A stretch of 64,000 nt of DNA, taken from G963667975 sp963677395 (GTDB lineage: Bacteria; Bacteroidota; Bacteroidia; Bacteroidales; G963667975). This document shows, one piece after another, positions 17,427 through 27,462 of the stretch. The first letter of the stretch is position 1. The number at the start of each line of letters is the position of its first letter. Under the pieces are notes generated by a model. The model was not told the origin of the DNA, searched no databases, and saw only the letters and a list, made by a program, of their open reading frames with translations. Location of the stretch: the NCBI GenBank assembly GCA_963677395.2, contig OY781965.2, positions 2,046,001 through 2,110,000 of the forward strand. The letters run 5' to 3'. Both the position numbers and the translations under genes were made by a program.

Positions 17427-18008
17427 ATGAAAGCATATATCAAAAAATTGATATTGAGTAACTTCTGGCTTGAAAGATTGTTTTTAAAATATAACAGTCT
17501 CAGAATGTTGAGAAAGATCAAAAAACAATATTCTTCTGCTTCCTTTGGAAGTGATGTAGAGATTATAAATTGGAAAAATTTGAAGTTAGGAAACAATGTC
17601 TCCATTCAAGATAGAGTAGTTCTGCATTGTGGAGGTGTTGAATGGTGTAATAATACAGGAGGAATTGAGATTGGAGACAATTCAGTAATTTCTCCAAATT
17701 GTATCTTTTGGGGTTGTGGAGCTGTTATTAAAATAGGGAAAAATTTTGATTGTGGACCTTCTGTTAAAATATTTGCATCAAGAACAAAATATGAAGATTT
17801 AACACGTTATCCTGAAAGAAATAATCATTTGTTTAAAGATGTTGTGATAGGTGATGATGTCATTATTTTTACAAATGTAGTGATTAATCCGGGTGTAACA
17901 GTTGGTGATGGAGCCGTGATTGGTGCAAATAGCCTGGTTTTGCAAGATATTCCTCCTTTTTCTGTTGTCGCTGGTTCTCCAGCTAAGTTTATAAAAATCA
18001 GAGGATAA
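17427..18008 (+). CDS. Hexapeptide-repeat O-acetyltransferase
   Basis: 193 residues with left-handed beta-helix repeats of the IGDN/IGDDV type from about residue 50 onward (NWKNLKLGNNVSIQDRVVLHCGG, IEIGDNSVISPN, IKIGKNFDCG, VVIGDDVIIFTNVVINPGVTVGDGAVIGANS). It ends with the VAGSPAKFIKIRG tail characteristic of WbbJ/maltose-acetyltransferase-like enzymes. It probably O-acetylates a sugar of the surface glycan using acetyl-CoA. It lies 44 bp after the GNAT gene in the same operon. The N-terminal ~45 residues are basic and helical. Confidence 0.85.
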   Translation: MKAYIKKLILSNFWLERLFLKYNSLRMLRKIKKQYSSASFGSDVEIINWKNLKLGNNVSIQDRVVLHCGGVEWCNNTGGIEIGDNSVISPNCIFWGCGAVIKIGKNFDCGPSVKIFASRTKYEDLTRYPERNNHLFKDVVIGDDVIIFTNVVINPGVTVGDGAVIGANSLVLQDIPPFSVVAGSPAKFIKIRG

Positions 18009-18045
18009 TTGTAATATCTGTTTCTTAATAATAAAGTTATTATAT

Positions 18046-18942
18046 ATGAGAGTTATTGTTGTTGGATTGAAGTATTTTGGTAAAAGAATTCGTTGTCAGC
18101 TTCAGGAATTTGATACACAAAATCAATATATCTATCTTGATACTTATTATTCTTTAAAAGACAAATTAAAGTATTTGTTTCTACTCCCATTTTCTTCAAC
18201 AGTTTATTCAATTAATGGAACTACCCGTGGCAGTAAAGCACTTTTGCTCGCGATAAAATTAAAAAAACGGATTGTTTTTCATTGGGTTGGAAGCGATTTA
18301 CTTCAGGCTCAAAAAGATGTATCTCAAAAACTGTCAGATAAGCGTTTTATTGATTACCCAACACACATAACAGATACACCTTGGTTTGTTGATCAACTTG
18401 GAGCGATTGGAATAAATGCGAAATATAAGCCACTGCTAATTTTTGACACATTATATAAGTTCGTTGAATTTCCACAATCATTTGGAGTTCTTATCTATAT
18501 ATCAAAAATTGATCCTGATTTTTATGGATTTTCACGTTTGATTTTAATTGCTAAACAATTACCTGAAATCAAGTTTTATATCGTTGGTTTAGAGAATGAT
18601 GGAGGCGATTATCCCGAAAATATAATATTTCTTGGATGGGTTCGTAATATGCAAACTGCATTTGAAAAGGCCGTGATTACTATTCGAATTCCAAATCACG
18701 ATGGACTTTCATTTTTTGTTCTTGAATCTCTCATTAATAAACGTTATGTTCTTTATTCTCAAAAATTAAATCATTGTACTTACGTTGTTAATAATGAGCA
18801 GATTATTAACGAAATCTTAAACTATTACCATGAGTTTGTCAACCAGAGATTATTACCCAATCAGGAAGGGTATGATTTTGTTTCATCTGCATTTACAAAA
18901 GATCAGGTTCTTAAACCTCTTGTAGATTTATTAACACATTAA
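18046..18942 (+). CDS. Putative glycosyltransferase
   Basis: 298 residues. The second half has the fold pattern of a GT4-like C-terminal domain: FGVLIYISKIDPDFYGFSRLI, then KFYIVGLEN and IIFLGWVRNMQTAFEKAVITIRIPNHDGLSFFVLESLINKRYVLYS. The SFFVLES segment occupies the place of the usual E-x7-E motif. The N-terminal half is divergent. Assignment rests on this pattern and on its place between acetyltransferase and GT4 genes. Donor and acceptor are unknown. Confidence 0.6.
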   Translation: MRVIVVGLKYFGKRIRCQLQEFDTQNQYIYLDTYYSLKDKLKYLFLLPFSSTVYSINGTTRGSKALLLAIKLKKRIVFHWVGSDLLQAQKDVSQKLSDKRFIDYPTHITDTPWFVDQLGAIGINAKYKPLLIFDTLYKFVEFPQSFGVLIYISKIDPDFYGFSRLILIAKQLPEIKFYIVGLENDGGDYPENIIFLGWVRNMQTAFEKAVITIRIPNHDGLSFFVLESLINKRYVLYSQKLNHCTYVVNNEQIINEILNYYHEFVNQRLLPNQEGYDFVSSAFTKDQVLKPLVDLLTH

Positions 18943-18945
18943 ATT

Positions 18946-20169
18946 ATGCTTGAAAGTCAAAAAATAGATGTAATTATCCTCACTGTTTATTATCCTCCTA
19001 TAATTTCAGTAGCATCAAACCGTAGTTGGGCATTTGCAAAATATCTTGATAAAGAAAAGTATTCAGTAAAAGTTGTTACACTAAAAGAGTCAGAAAAAAT
19101 AGTATCGTATGAAGGAGTAGAAACTTTCTATCTTGAAAATAAGCAGTTGATTAAAAGAGCTACCTTTTACAAACGTTATCCCTTTATAATTCATAAGACA
19201 AAAGCTTTGTGGAATAAATGTTTGGCTTTTTTGGGGGTTCACGAGTTTACTGCATGGGGAAATGAAGCATTTAAAATGATAGATTCTCTTATATCAAACC
19301 CGGAAAATACTATTCTCATCAGTAGTTATCCTGTCGAAGAAGTAATTCTGGTTGCTTTGCGTATTAAAAAAAAATATCCTCAGCTTAAATGGATTTCTGA
19401 TCTCAGAGATGGTATTTCTATAAATCCTTCTTATCCCGAAAAAATGCTTGCAAAACTCAAAAAACAAGAATTAGATATACTGCATTTTGCCAATGGAATA
19501 ACATCAGTTTCTACTCCAATTCTGGATCATTTTCGAAGTTTTAATGAATCGAAGAGTGTTTATTTAAGTGAAATAAGAAATGGGTTTGATTTTGAAACAA
19601 GTAATTTATTGAAATTTAATCAATTATTTACTATTGCTTATGTTGGCTCTTTTTATGGAGAAAGAAGCCCTTCCTTTTTCTTTCATGCAATAGAGAGTCT
19701 TTTAAAAGAAGAAGTTTTAAAAGATTTTAAGATAGAGTTTGTGGGTGTTGGTGGTGGTGTGCTAATCCCGAATATGCTGAAAAAATATGTAAACGTTATT
19801 GAAAAAGTTGAATATCATAATGCAGTTAGTATTATGAAAAGTGCTGATTCATTATTACTTATTTTACCAGGTGGAAACTATAAAGGTATTTATTCCGGAA
19901 AAATATTTGACTATCTTGGTGTAATGAAACCCATTATTGCTTTAGTTGATAAAGAAGATGTTGCTGCAAAACTTATTCACGACTGCAATGCAGGCTTTAT
20001 TGCTAATTGGAATAATCTTGAAGAAATTAAATCTTCAATACTCAAAGCATATCAATTATGGGAAACAAAACACTCTCTTGATTTTAATAAAGAATTGATT
20101 GAACAGCACCATCGGAAAAATCAGGTGAAAAAACTCAGTATATTGATTGATGAACTCGTGAAAAAATGA
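18946..20169 (+). CDS. Glycosyltransferase, GT4-like
   Basis: 407 residues in a GT-B plan. The N-terminal domain starts with VIILTVYYPPIISVASNRSWAFAKYL. The C-terminal domain contains FTIAYVGSFYGERSP, then EFVGVGGG, and the YSGKIFDYLGVMKPIIALV stretch that covers the nucleotide-sugar binding acidic region. It starts 3 bp after the preceding stop, and its own stop overlaps the next start by 4 bp (ATGA at 20166), so it is tightly coupled in the operon. Donor sugar unknown. Confidence 0.82.
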   Translation: MLESQKIDVIILTVYYPPIISVASNRSWAFAKYLDKEKYSVKVVTLKESEKIVSYEGVETFYLENKQLIKRATFYKRYPFIIHKTKALWNKCLAFLGVHEFTAWGNEAFKMIDSLISNPENTILISSYPVEEVILVALRIKKKYPQLKWISDLRDGISINPSYPEKMLAKLKKQELDILHFANGITSVSTPILDHFRSFNESKSVYLSEIRNGFDFETSNLLKFNQLFTIAYVGSFYGERSPSFFFHAIESLLKEEVLKDFKIEFVGVGGGVLIPNMLKKYVNVIEKVEYHNAVSIMKSADSLLLILPGGNYKGIYSGKIFDYLGVMKPIIALVDKEDVAAKLIHDCNAGFIANWNNLEEIKSSILKAYQLWETKHSLDFNKELIEQHHRKNQVKKLSILIDELVKK

Positions 20170-21245
20170 AGCAGTTGAAATATCTTTTTATTGGTAATGC
20201 CGAGAGTGTGCATCTCTTAAAATGGATTAAAGAAATTTCCAAATATACTGAGGTTTATGTGTTGTCAACCAAGGGATTGCATTTTGATTTGAAGGATATT
20301 ATTCCTAATGATCACTGTTTTTTGTTAAACCTGAATATTAAATCTGAAGGTGGAAATATTGGGGTTTTAAAATCGGTTTTTAAAATTCGAAAAATTATTT
20401 CAGAGATTTCTCCTGATATCGTTAATGCTCATTTTATCACAAGTCATGGTCTTTTAGCAGCAATTGTTAAAAAAATATTCTTTTATAAATTTGTTTTTGT
20501 AGCTTCTGCATGGGGTACCGATATTATGGTTACTCCTAAAAAGAGTAAATTGCATTTATGGATTACCCAATTCATATTAAATTCTTCTGATTTAATTACT
20601 TCGGATGCAATAGTGATGTCTGATGAGATAAAAAAACTCACTTCAAAAACTGTATTAACTTTCACATTTGGATTGCCTAAGCTTCCTGATTATAAACCTG
20701 ATGAAAAAGATTCGAATCTGTATTTTTCGAATCGAATTCTAAGTGAAAATTATAATATTAATAGGATTATTCGCCTGTTTAAATATATATTGGAGAAAAA
20801 CAAAAATGCAAAACTGATTATTGGAAATGAAGGGAATATGAAAGAAGAGCTTCATGGTTTATCACATTCTCTTGGTTTAGATAACAACGTAGTATTTATT
20901 GGATTTATGTCATTAGAAGCTCAAGAGGATTATTATCGTAAAGCCAGTGTCTATTTCAGCTTGCCAACATCAGATGCCACGTCCGTATCCCTGCTCGAAG
21001 CAATGGCTTGGGGTTGCATTCCTATTCTTTCAGATATTCCTGCAAATAAAGAATGGGTAGAGAATGGTGTTAACGGGCTAATATTGAAAGAAAATGATTT
21101 GATGATTGATCTTGATATTTTAAACAAACAAAAGGATATAGCGTTAAAAAACAGGCAAATAATCTCAGAAAAGGCTATATTTCCTGTTTCCGTTCAGTAT
21201 TATTTTGAAAAAATAAAAAAACTTTGTTACGAAAATAAAATCTAA
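20166..21245 (+). CDS. Glycosyltransferase, GT4 family
   Basis: 359 residues. The N-terminal GT-B domain includes IVNAHFITSHGLLA and ASAWGTDIMVTP. The C-terminal domain has NRILSENYNINRII, NNVVFIGFMSLEAQEDYYRKASVYFSLP and the GT4 signature SDATSVSLLEAMAWGCIPILSDIPANKEWVENGVNGLI, with the E-x7-type nucleotide-binding loop. It transfers a sugar to the growing lipid-linked glycan in the cytoplasm; the specific sugar is unknown. Its TAA stop shares one base with the next ATG. Confidence 0.88.
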   Translation: MKQLKYLFIGNAESVHLLKWIKEISKYTEVYVLSTKGLHFDLKDIIPNDHCFLLNLNIKSEGGNIGVLKSVFKIRKIISEISPDIVNAHFITSHGLLAAIVKKIFFYKFVFVASAWGTDIMVTPKKSKLHLWITQFILNSSDLITSDAIVMSDEIKKLTSKTVLTFTFGLPKLPDYKPDEKDSNLYFSNRILSENYNINRIIRLFKYILEKNKNAKLIIGNEGNMKEELHGLSHSLGLDNNVVFIGFMSLEAQEDYYRKASVYFSLPTSDATSVSLLEAMAWGCIPILSDIPANKEWVENGVNGLILKENDLMIDLDILNKQKDIALKNRQIISEKAIFPVSVQYYFEKIKKLCYENKI

Positions 21246-22483
21246 TGTGTACTTCTCTAATTATTCTTACACAATATTTTCCTCCAGAAACAGGAGCTCC
21301 TCAAAATCGTTTATATGAGCTTGCTCAACGCATGCAATCAAAAGGAGTGTCCATAACAGTTCTAACGGCAATGCCTAATTATCCGGCAATGAAAGTTCAT
21401 GATAAATATCGCGGAAAAATCTTTGCAAGTGAAGAGATGAATGGGATAAAAGTTTATAGAAGCTGGATTTATGTGTCGAGTAAAAAAAATAATATTCTCC
21501 GATTGATAAATTATTTTTCATTTGTGTTAAGTTCAATGATTACAGGAGTTTTTGTTCTTCGGAAATCATCATTTCTTTTAGTCGAGTCGCCTCCATTGTT
21601 TTTAGGTATTTCTGCATATTTTTTATCTAAATTAAAACGAACTAATCTGATTTTTAATGTTTCTGATTTATGGCCAGAAAGTGCTGAAAAATTAGATTTT
21701 GTTACAAATAAAAGTGTACTGAAACTGGCATATAAAATGGAAGCTTTTTTTTATAAAAAAGCTAAGCTTATAACAGCTCAAACTCAAGGTATCGTAAAGA
21801 ATATTCAGCAAAGATTTCCATCGAAAGATGTATACTGGCTCAAAAATGGAGTTGATTTATCTGTTTTTAATCCTGATATTATTTATTCGAACTGGAGAGA
21901 ACAAAATGGATTTAAAGAAACAGATATTTTGATACTCTATGCAGGTATCTTAGGTTATGCTCAAGGTTTAGAAACTATTATTCAAGCTTCATTAAAAATA
22001 AAATCTCATTCGTATATCAAATTTATATTTTTAGGAACAGGTCCTGTAAAAGAGAAACTGGTTTTACTTAAAGAAGAGTTAAAAGCAGAGAATGTTATAT
22101 TTTTTGAACCTGTTACTAAACAGGAAATACCTCAAATTGTCAAAGCAGCAGATGTTTCATTAGTACCTTTGAAAAAACTCGATCTCTTTTTAGGTGCAAT
22201 TCCTTCGAAAATTTTTGAAAACCTTGCAATGGCAAAGCCATTACTTTTAGGTGTTGATGGTGAAGCTCGTGATCTTTTTGATTTTCAGGCAAAAGCTTCC
22301 GTTTATTTTGAGCCGGAAAATGAAGATGATCTTGCAAAAAAGGTTTTGTTAATTTCAGAAAACAAACAATTACGTGAAGAGCTGGGTAATAATGGAAGAC
22401 GTTTTGTGAAAGAGTACTTTGATCGTGATAAAATAGCAGAATCTTTTGTGCAGAAACTTAATACAGTATATACTACTTCCTGA
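21245..22483 (+). CDS. Glycosyltransferase, WbuB-like GT4
   Basis: 412 residues. The N-terminus ILTQYFPPETGAPQNRLYELAQRM with LTAMPNYPAMKVHDKYRGKI is the hallmark of WbuB-type GT4 enzymes. It continues with VSDLWPESAEKLDFV, LKNGVDLSVFNPD, LYAGILGYAQGLETII and the C-terminal AIPSKIFENLAMAKPLLLGVDGEARDL. WbuB relatives transfer deoxy-amino sugars in O-antigen synthesis; the exact sugar here is unknown. It is the last plus-strand gene, and its 3' end overlaps the 3' end of the convergent gene by 11 bp. Confidence 0.9.
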   Translation: MCTSLIILTQYFPPETGAPQNRLYELAQRMQSKGVSITVLTAMPNYPAMKVHDKYRGKIFASEEMNGIKVYRSWIYVSSKKNNILRLINYFSFVLSSMITGVFVLRKSSFLLVESPPLFLGISAYFLSKLKRTNLIFNVSDLWPESAEKLDFVTNKSVLKLAYKMEAFFYKKAKLITAQTQGIVKNIQQRFPSKDVYWLKNGVDLSVFNPDIIYSNWREQNGFKETDILILYAGILGYAQGLETIIQASLKIKSHSYIKFIFLGTGPVKEKLVLLKEELKAENVIFFEPVTKQEIPQIVKAADVSLVPLKKLDLFLGAIPSKIFENLAMAKPLLLGVDGEARDLFDFQAKASVYFEPENEDDLAKKVLLISENKQLREELGNNGRRFVKEYFDRDKIAESFVQKLNTVYTTS

Positions 22484-24023
22484 CTTTGTATACGACAATA
22501 GGTTCGTTTTTATTTATTGGATTTATAACATGCAATAAATGATCAACATATCCTGGATAATATATTCCGTGATATTCGAGCTTAATATATCTTTTTTCCA
22601 TTTCTATTAGTCGATTTTTAATATTCGTTTTCGAAATAAAATAGACATAATCGGGATGAATTGAATCAAGATATATAGGATTCTTAATCTCAAATACATA
22701 CCCCGATTTTTTCTCAATCATTGCTGTATCTGTATATGTTGCCTTTTCTGATGAAAAATTATAGAATGTGAGCCACTTCTTACTATAAAAACTTGGTAAC
22801 ATCACGTTTCCTGCTGAATTTGTGTACTCAGTTAATATCACTTTTGCATTTTTGTCTTCTGAAATAGATTCCATGGCTTCGATACGGGCTTTTTTTCCAT
22901 AATAACTTATTGCGATAGGAAGAAAGAGCGTGTTTATAATTATAAAAATTAAAAAATTAATCTGTAATCGTTTTTTTCTCTTTTCAGTTCCTTCGTTATA
23001 TCTGAAATAAAGACCTGTTTGTCCTAATATGATAAATGAAGGAATTAATGTGTAAATAAACCGTTCTTGTTTATTTGGGTAAATAGAATGAAATATAAGA
23101 AATAATAATGTAGGAACGAATACTAAAAGGCTTTTTTTTGAAATGCTTTTGTAAATTCCAAACCAATATAAAATTCCCATTGGAAGTAGTAATAATCCAG
23201 TTAATACCAAAATATAAGAATACCATGAATTTGTTACATAAGCATCTTTATTTGCAATATTATAAAGCACATATTCGGTAAGTTCGGCAAATGGGCGTTT
23301 CCAAATAATCATATCTATTCCCCCTTGTATCAATGCAATAGACAACATTGTTCCTATTCCAAAAAGAAATGTTTTGATAAATTTCTGCTGAAAAAGTAAT
23401 ACCAAGCCTATCCCCAGAATATATATACCTGTTTGAAAACGAGCCGAAAATGCAAAACCTGCAATAAATCCTGCTAAAAGAAAAATATAGTTTCTTTGTT
23501 TTTCTTCTTCATTATAAATAAGGTAAGTTGCATAAAGTAAAAATGGAATACAAAACATTTCAACCAGATTTCTTACGCTTAGCCATGGCAATATCCAAAG
23601 CATAGCTATTATTAAACCAACGATTTTTGCATTCCGTTTGTCAGATATTTTCTCGGCAATTTTATACGAAAAAAACACAGTTAATAATGAAAATAAGGCA
23701 TTTAGTAGCCTTATGATGTACATTTTTGTGGTTGGTTGAAGATTCGAAACTGCATCGATAATACTGAAAACGCAATAATGAAGTCCAACATAGAAAAAAC
23801 TATGTCCTTCAGGTTTAGGATTGGCCTGATTCCAAGGTAACCAATTGTTGTAGTCGGTTCCATCAACCCATGATTGTGATGCTTCTATTATTAAAAAGTG
23901 ATCATCATGATAGCCATACCCTTGAGCAAATAAAACAGCAAATAGTCGGAGTATAAATGCTAATATGAGTATTTTTTTTATATCAAAGTATTTTTCGATG
24001 AAATCAAATATTGACTTTTTCAT
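22473..24023 (-). CDS. GT22/ALG9-like membrane glycosyltransferase
   Basis: 516 residues with about 10-12 hydrophobic segments, a GT-C fold enzyme. The first loop has GYGYHDDHFLIIEAS, a version of the acidic HPDE-type motif that binds the polyprenyl-phosphate donor. FSARFQTGIY and HSIYPNKQERFIYTLIP match the later GT22 motifs (RFqt and HkE.RF). It probably transfers a sugar from a polyprenyl-phosphate donor on the periplasmic side. It is translationally coupled to the upstream O-antigen ligase gene through an ATGA overlap (24020-24023). Its 3' end runs into the convergent operon. Confidence 0.8.
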   Translation of the reverse strand: MKKSIFDFIEKYFDIKKILILAFILRLFAVLFAQGYGYHDDHFLIIEASQSWVDGTDYNNWLPWNQANPKPEGHSFFYVGLHYCVFSIIDAVSNLQPTTKMYIIRLLNALFSLLTVFFSYKIAEKISDKRNAKIVGLIIAMLWILPWLSVRNLVEMFCIPFLLYATYLIYNEEEKQRNYIFLLAGFIAGFAFSARFQTGIYILGIGLVLLFQQKFIKTFLFGIGTMLSIALIQGGIDMIIWKRPFAELTEYVLYNIANKDAYVTNSWYSYILVLTGLLLLPMGILYWFGIYKSISKKSLLVFVPTLLFLIFHSIYPNKQERFIYTLIPSFIILGQTGLYFRYNEGTEKRKKRLQINFLIFIIINTLFLPIAISYYGKKARIEAMESISEDKNAKVILTEYTNSAGNVMLPSFYSKKWLTFYNFSSEKATYTDTAMIEKKSGYVFEIKNPIYLDSIHPDYVYFISKTNIKNRLIEMEKRYIKLEYHGIYYPGYVDHLLHVINPINKNEPIVVYKVRK

Positions 24024-25267
24024 AATGTTGTTTGTGAGTTGGATTTGTATGTGGTGAGTTGTAAAATTGCCGTTATAAATCCTATAAATGGTGCACCGCC
24101 TCCTGTATCGAAAAGGTCATTTGATAAACAGCAAAGCAAAACTAAAAGAGTAAAACATAGAAGAAGGTTTTCTTTGCTTTTTTTCCAATTAACAAAATTG
24201 TAAATAAAAAATATAAGTAAACTAATAAATCCCAATAAGCCATGTTTTACGCTTGAACGTAGGTATTGATTGTGGGGTGCAGTCTTTTCTTTTAAATTAG
24301 CATTGTGTTTTGCAATTTGATATTCTTTGCACATTTCATCACGCCAATCTCCTGTTCCAACACCTGTTAATGGATGCTTCTTTATTACTTCTATTGAAGC
24401 TAGTAAGGAGTTTATTCTTAGATTGGTTGATGATATTTCACGACCTTCATCATAAGTTGTTTGGGGTGAGTTTTGCGCTATTTCTGTTTTTCGTTTACTA
24501 TCGTTCACAAATTCCTCAAATCGGTTTTTGATATTCGTAGAGGCTAATATGGTGAAGCATAAAATACTGCTTATTAAATAGATCCATTTTTGTTTTTGGC
24601 GAAAAAAAACAAATGTAAGGATAAGGTTGATTACAATAAATGCTAAAATTACACCTTTGCTTTCTAACAATGTAAGCCCAATAAGTAAATATATAAGAAT
24701 AAGATAACCCCAAAAATTTCGTTTGGTATGAATATAATCTTTGATGTGGGACTTTACGAAATAATAGTACACTACAATAAAATAGCAGAAAACAATATAA
24801 TATGAAAATGAATTTGTTTCGCGTGCTAAATTTGTATAGTAAAAATATGATGAATTTCCTGTTCTGAAAAATTCAAAGGTAGCATTTCCTAAAAAATACG
24901 AATATTTTAGCAATGTACCCATAAAGAAAAAAATCAGAGTATTATCAATGTCTTTTCTTGAAATGCTCTTTCGTAAGCTAATTAATACAAGTGGAATTAT
25001 AAAAATTGGAGAACTTCTGCTTATTTCGAATATTCCAAATTTGATATTTTGGGTGTATGATAGACCAATTATTGAAAGAATAAATGTTAGCGAAAGAAAA
25101 AAAATTGGAACGAGGGTTTCTTTGTTAAATTGGGTTTTGTTTTGAAAAATAGAAATAACCCAATAAATACTTAAAAACAGAAAGGTAAGTGTGCTAAGCT
25201 CTGGTTTTATAGGTATTATAACTGCATTCAGATAAAGTAACCACTTTAATATTTTTGTACTTTTCAT
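24020..25267 (-). CDS. O-antigen ligase family protein
   Basis: 415 residues with about 11 hydrophobic segments and a large periplasmic loop, the plan of WaaL/Wzy_C proteins. The loop ends in HPLTGVGTGDWRDEMCKEY and APHNQYLRSSVKHGLLGF. This matches the Wzy_C signature in which the HNQYL His is functionally important. It would ligate or polymerise the glycan made by the neighbouring operon. It starts at the ATG at 25267, and its stop overlaps the start of the GT22-like gene. Confidence 0.85.
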   Translation of the reverse strand: MKSTKILKWLLYLNAVIIPIKPELSTLTFLFLSIYWVISIFQNKTQFNKETLVPIFFLSLTFILSIIGLSYTQNIKFGIFEISRSSPIFIIPLVLISLRKSISRKDIDNTLIFFFMGTLLKYSYFLGNATFEFFRTGNSSYFYYTNLARETNSFSYYIVFCYFIVVYYYFVKSHIKDYIHTKRNFWGYLILIYLLIGLTLLESKGVILAFIVINLILTFVFFRQKQKWIYLISSILCFTILASTNIKNRFEEFVNDSKRKTEIAQNSPQTTYDEGREISSTNLRINSLLASIEVIKKHPLTGVGTGDWRDEMCKEYQIAKHNANLKEKTAPHNQYLRSSVKHGLLGFISLLIFFIYNFVNWKKSKENLLLCFTLLVLLCCLSNDLFDTGGGAPFIGFITAILQLTTYKSNSQTTL

Positions 25268-25454
25268 AAACTATCAAATTGAGTGCAAATTTATTAAATT
25301 ACTATTACTATACGATACGTTCGGTTTAATGTTTTTTGTTGGATGAAATAGTCAAGCTTTGATAATACAAACACATTTTGGTTGATAATTTTATTCCGGC
25401 AAATTTTTTTAGCATTGTTCCTTCTCTTAACTTTGTAGCAAAGAATTTTGGTAC

Positions 25455-27290
25455 ATGCAGGCAGAATACACAGAGGATAGCATACGTTCGCTCGATTGGA
25501 AAGAGCATATTCGTCTCCGCCCGGGGATGTATATTGGGAAACTTGGTGATGGTGCGTCGCAGGATGATGGTATTTATGTACTTCTGAAAGAGGTAATTGA
25601 TAATGCTATTGACGAGTATGTGATGGGCTATGGGCGAAATATAGACGTTTCTATTCACGATAAAAAAGTTACCGTTCGCGACTACGGTCGTGGAATGCCT
25701 CTGGGTAAAGTACTCGATTGTGTATCAAAGATTAATACCGGAGCAAAGTACGATTCCAGGGTTTTTAAAAAAGCTGTAGGATTAAATGGAGTAGGTACCA
25801 AGGCTGTAAATGCACTTTCTTCTTATTTCCGCGTACAGGCTATTCGTGAAGGGCAAACCAAAGTAATTGAATTTGCCCGGGGAGAAGTTGTTCATGATTA
25901 TCCGATAGAACCGAGTGATTTACGTAATGGAACCATGATTACTTTTACTCCGGATCCGGATATTTTTGTAAATTTCCACTATATTGCTGAGTATGTGGAA
26001 AAGATGCTTTGGAATTATGCCTACCTCAATAATGGCCTTACACTGAATTTTAATGGACAGAAGTTTTTGGCCAAAAACGGGTTGCTTGACCTTTTGGATA
26101 ACAATATCGATGGACCTACTCAATACCCGATTGTCCATATTAAAGAAGAAGATTTTGAATGTGCATTTACGCATAGCTCAGATCAATATACCGAAGAATA
26201 TTTTTCATTTGTAAACGGACAGCATACTACTCAGGGTGGTACGCATCAACAGGCATTCCGTGAAGCTGTTGTGAAAACTATTCGTGAATTTTATAAGAAA
26301 GATTTTGATCCTACCGATATTCGCACTTCGATGATTGCAGCCCTGAGCATCAAAATTCAGGAGCCTGTTTTCGAATCACAAACCAAAACCAAATTGGGTT
26401 CGCTTTATATGGAGCCAGATGGTCAAACGGTTCGTAACTATATCAATGAAATCGTAAAACGCAATCTGGATAATTACCTTCACATGAATTCCGAATCGGC
26501 CGAACTTTTGCTCCGCAAGATTATTCAGTCGGAAAAGGAACGTAAGGAAATGGCAAATATTAAGAAAATTGCCAAAGAAAGTGCAAAGAAAGTAAGTCTT
26601 CATAACCGTAAGCTTCGCGATTGCCGTGTACATTACAATAGCTCTGATGAACGACGTCTGGAAGCCACGCTTTTTATTACAGAGGGCGATTCGGCAAGCG
26701 GATCTATTACCAAAGCCCGTGATGTGAATACTCAGGCTGTGTTTAGTTTGAAAGGGAAACCTTTGAACTGTTATGGGTTAACGAAGAAGATTGTGTATGA
26801 AAATGAAGAGTTTAACCTTCTTCAGGCTGCACTTAATATTGATGAAGATGTGGATAATCTTCGGTACAACAATATTGTAGTTGCTACCGATGCCGATGTT
26901 GATGGTATGCACATCCGTTTGCTGCTGCTTACCTTTTTTCTTCAGTTTTTTCCTGATATTGTGAAAGCAGGACACGTCTATATTTTGCAAACACCCTTAT
27001 TCCGTGTTCGCAACAAGCAAAAGACTTTTTATTGTTATAGCGAAGACGAAAAACAAGATGCGATTAAAAAACTGGGATCCAGTCCGGAAATTACCCGATT
27101 TAAAGGGTTGGGGGAAATTTCGCCTGATGAATTCCGGCAATTTATCGGAACGTCCATCCGTCTCGATCCAGTTATCATGCGTAAAGATTCCGGTCTTCGC
27201 GAAATTCTCGAATTCTACATGGGAAAAAATACACCCGACCGACAAAACTTTATCATCGATCGCCTGCGCGTAGATGAAGAGATGTTGTAG
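25455..27290 (+). CDS. parE: DNA topoisomerase IV subunit B
   Basis: 611 residues, typical of Bacteroidota ParE. The GHKL ATPase domain shows RPGMYIG, EVIDNAIDEY, DYGRGMPLGK and GLNGVGTKAVNALS. The TOPRIM domain has FITEGDSASGSI near residue 408 and DADVDGMH near residue 478; the A in EGDSAsGS separates it from GyrB (EGDSAGG). It ends with RDFI-like tail residues. It decatenates chromosomes together with ParC. The usual parC partner is not adjacent; a peptidase gene on the opposite strand follows instead. A TAACTTTG -7 element sits at 25428-25435, giving a short leader. Confidence 0.93.
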   Translation: MQAEYTEDSIRSLDWKEHIRLRPGMYIGKLGDGASQDDGIYVLLKEVIDNAIDEYVMGYGRNIDVSIHDKKVTVRDYGRGMPLGKVLDCVSKINTGAKYDSRVFKKAVGLNGVGTKAVNALSSYFRVQAIREGQTKVIEFARGEVVHDYPIEPSDLRNGTMITFTPDPDIFVNFHYIAEYVEKMLWNYAYLNNGLTLNFNGQKFLAKNGLLDLLDNNIDGPTQYPIVHIKEEDFECAFTHSSDQYTEEYFSFVNGQHTTQGGTHQQAFREAVVKTIREFYKKDFDPTDIRTSMIAALSIKIQEPVFESQTKTKLGSLYMEPDGQTVRNYINEIVKRNLDNYLHMNSESAELLLRKIIQSEKERKEMANIKKIAKESAKKVSLHNRKLRDCRVHYNSSDERRLEATLFITEGDSASGSITKARDVNTQAVFSLKGKPLNCYGLTKKIVYENEEFNLLQAALNIDEDVDNLRYNNIVVATDADVDGMHIRLLLLTFFLQFFPDIVKAGHVYILQTPLFRVRNKQKTFYCYSEDEKQDAIKKLGSSPEITRFKGLGEISPDEFRQFIGTSIRLDPVIMRKDSGLREILEFYMGKNTPDRQNFIIDRLRVDEEML

Positions 27291-27462
27291 AAAGAGAATT
27301 CTATTTGTTCGTTTATAGAATAAAGAACAGTTCCGTCTGTATTTTTTCGATAATCAGCAGATACATATCTGCTCTCTCTTTTTGATAAAATCGGAATCAA
27401 AAGAATAGATAAAAATACATTTGTTAAAGTTCTATTTTTCAATAAATCAATTGGATTAACAA

